DNA of 15,906 nucleotides from Neisseriaceae bacterium. GTDB lineage: Bacteria > Pseudomonadota > Gammaproteobacteria > Burkholderiales > Neisseriaceae. Made by a program: the position numbers and the translations under genes. The stretch spans positions 1 to 15,906 of the forward strand of contig JASLBZ010000044.1 of the NCBI GenBank assembly GCA_030146285.1, in the 5' to 3' direction. Below, in pieces: positions 15,831 through 15,906 of this stretch; positions within the stretch are counted from its first letter, which is position 1; each line of letters opens with the position of its first letter. Below the pieces are notes generated by a model. That model was given only the letters and a program-made list of their open reading frames with translations, ran no database searches and was not told the origin of the DNA.

Positions 15831-15906
15831 ATGGCCGGCAATAACGTAATTTGGTTTGAAAATCTACGCATGACCGATGTGGAGCAAGTAGGTGGTAAGA
15901 ATGCTT
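15831..15906 (+). CDS. ppsA: Phosphoenolpyruvate synthase N-terminal fragment, mirror copy (cut by window edge)
   Basis: The plus strand reads ATG and 24 more codons, then leaves the window one base into the next codon. It encodes the same MTDVEQVGGKNA motif as the left fragment. Both ends of the window cut ppsA at the same base, as expected if the sequence is one read or contig folded on itself. Confidence 0.83.
   Translation, partial: MAGNNVIWFENLRMTDVEQVGGKNA

Larger units (their letters stand above)
7954..15906. repeat. Right arm of a window-long perfect inverted repeat
   Basis: Mirror image of the left arm, beginning at the axis of the dcd terminator and ending at the same base of ppsA where the left arm begins. 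No divergence between arms was found, which is not what an old duplication would show. Whatever truly follows dcd in the genome is probably replaced here by this mirrored copy. Confidence 0.97.

Noticed and set aside
1..15906. Composite transposon or invertible switch with long inverted repeats
   Set aside because: There is no transposase, integrase or recombinase, no terminal target duplication, and no unique central segment to move or invert.

Overview
The window is one perfect inverted repeat. Bases 1-7953 are the reverse complement of bases 7954-15906. Every gene in the left arm recurs at a mirror position (coordinates sum to 15907) on the other strand with an identical protein, and the two ends are reverse complements of each other. 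The axis (7953/7954) is the exact centre of a short, naturally self-complementary hairpin terminator behind dcd. There is therefore only about 8 kb of independent sequence, shown twice. An assembly or library fold-back at that hairpin is the most economical explanation; a genuine head-to-head inverted duplication is possible but would need proof.

The organism looks like a member of the Neisseriaceae, near Kingella and its relatives. A 12-mer AGGCAGCCTGAA, which I recall as the DNA uptake sequence dialect of Kingella kingae, lies in an inverted pair between ppsR and proC. The Dcd and RdgC proteins look strongly neisserial from memory. Base composition is moderate to AT-rich. No phage, transposon, CRISPR, tRNA or rRNA is visible.

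Layout of one arm, left to right: the 5' end of ppsA (minus, cut by the window edge); a 516-base AT-rich region holding the ppsA promoter and a dyad symmetry; a Sad/YneI-like aldehyde dehydrogenase (plus); a strong two-way terminator; proC and ppsR (minus, ppsR upstream); a divergent promoter region; a secreted protein of unknown function with a TPR-like part (plus); a hairpin-rich convergent gap; a TetR-family regulator (minus); a YchJ-family SEC-C protein (plus); rdgC and dcd (plus, overlapping by four bases); and the terminator at the axis. The other arm repeats this in reverse.

The genes are mostly housekeeping. PpsA makes phosphoenolpyruvate from pyruvate and PpsR switches PpsA on and off, so enzyme and regulator lie within 4 kb of each other, separated here by the dehydrogenase and proC. 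ProC completes proline synthesis. RdgC and Dcd form a translationally coupled pair (recombination control and dUTP supply). I see no convincing new multi-gene system. The most unusual property is the palindrome itself; the best biological leads are the dyad upstream of the ppsA promoter, the unknown periplasmic protein and the orphan TetR regulator.
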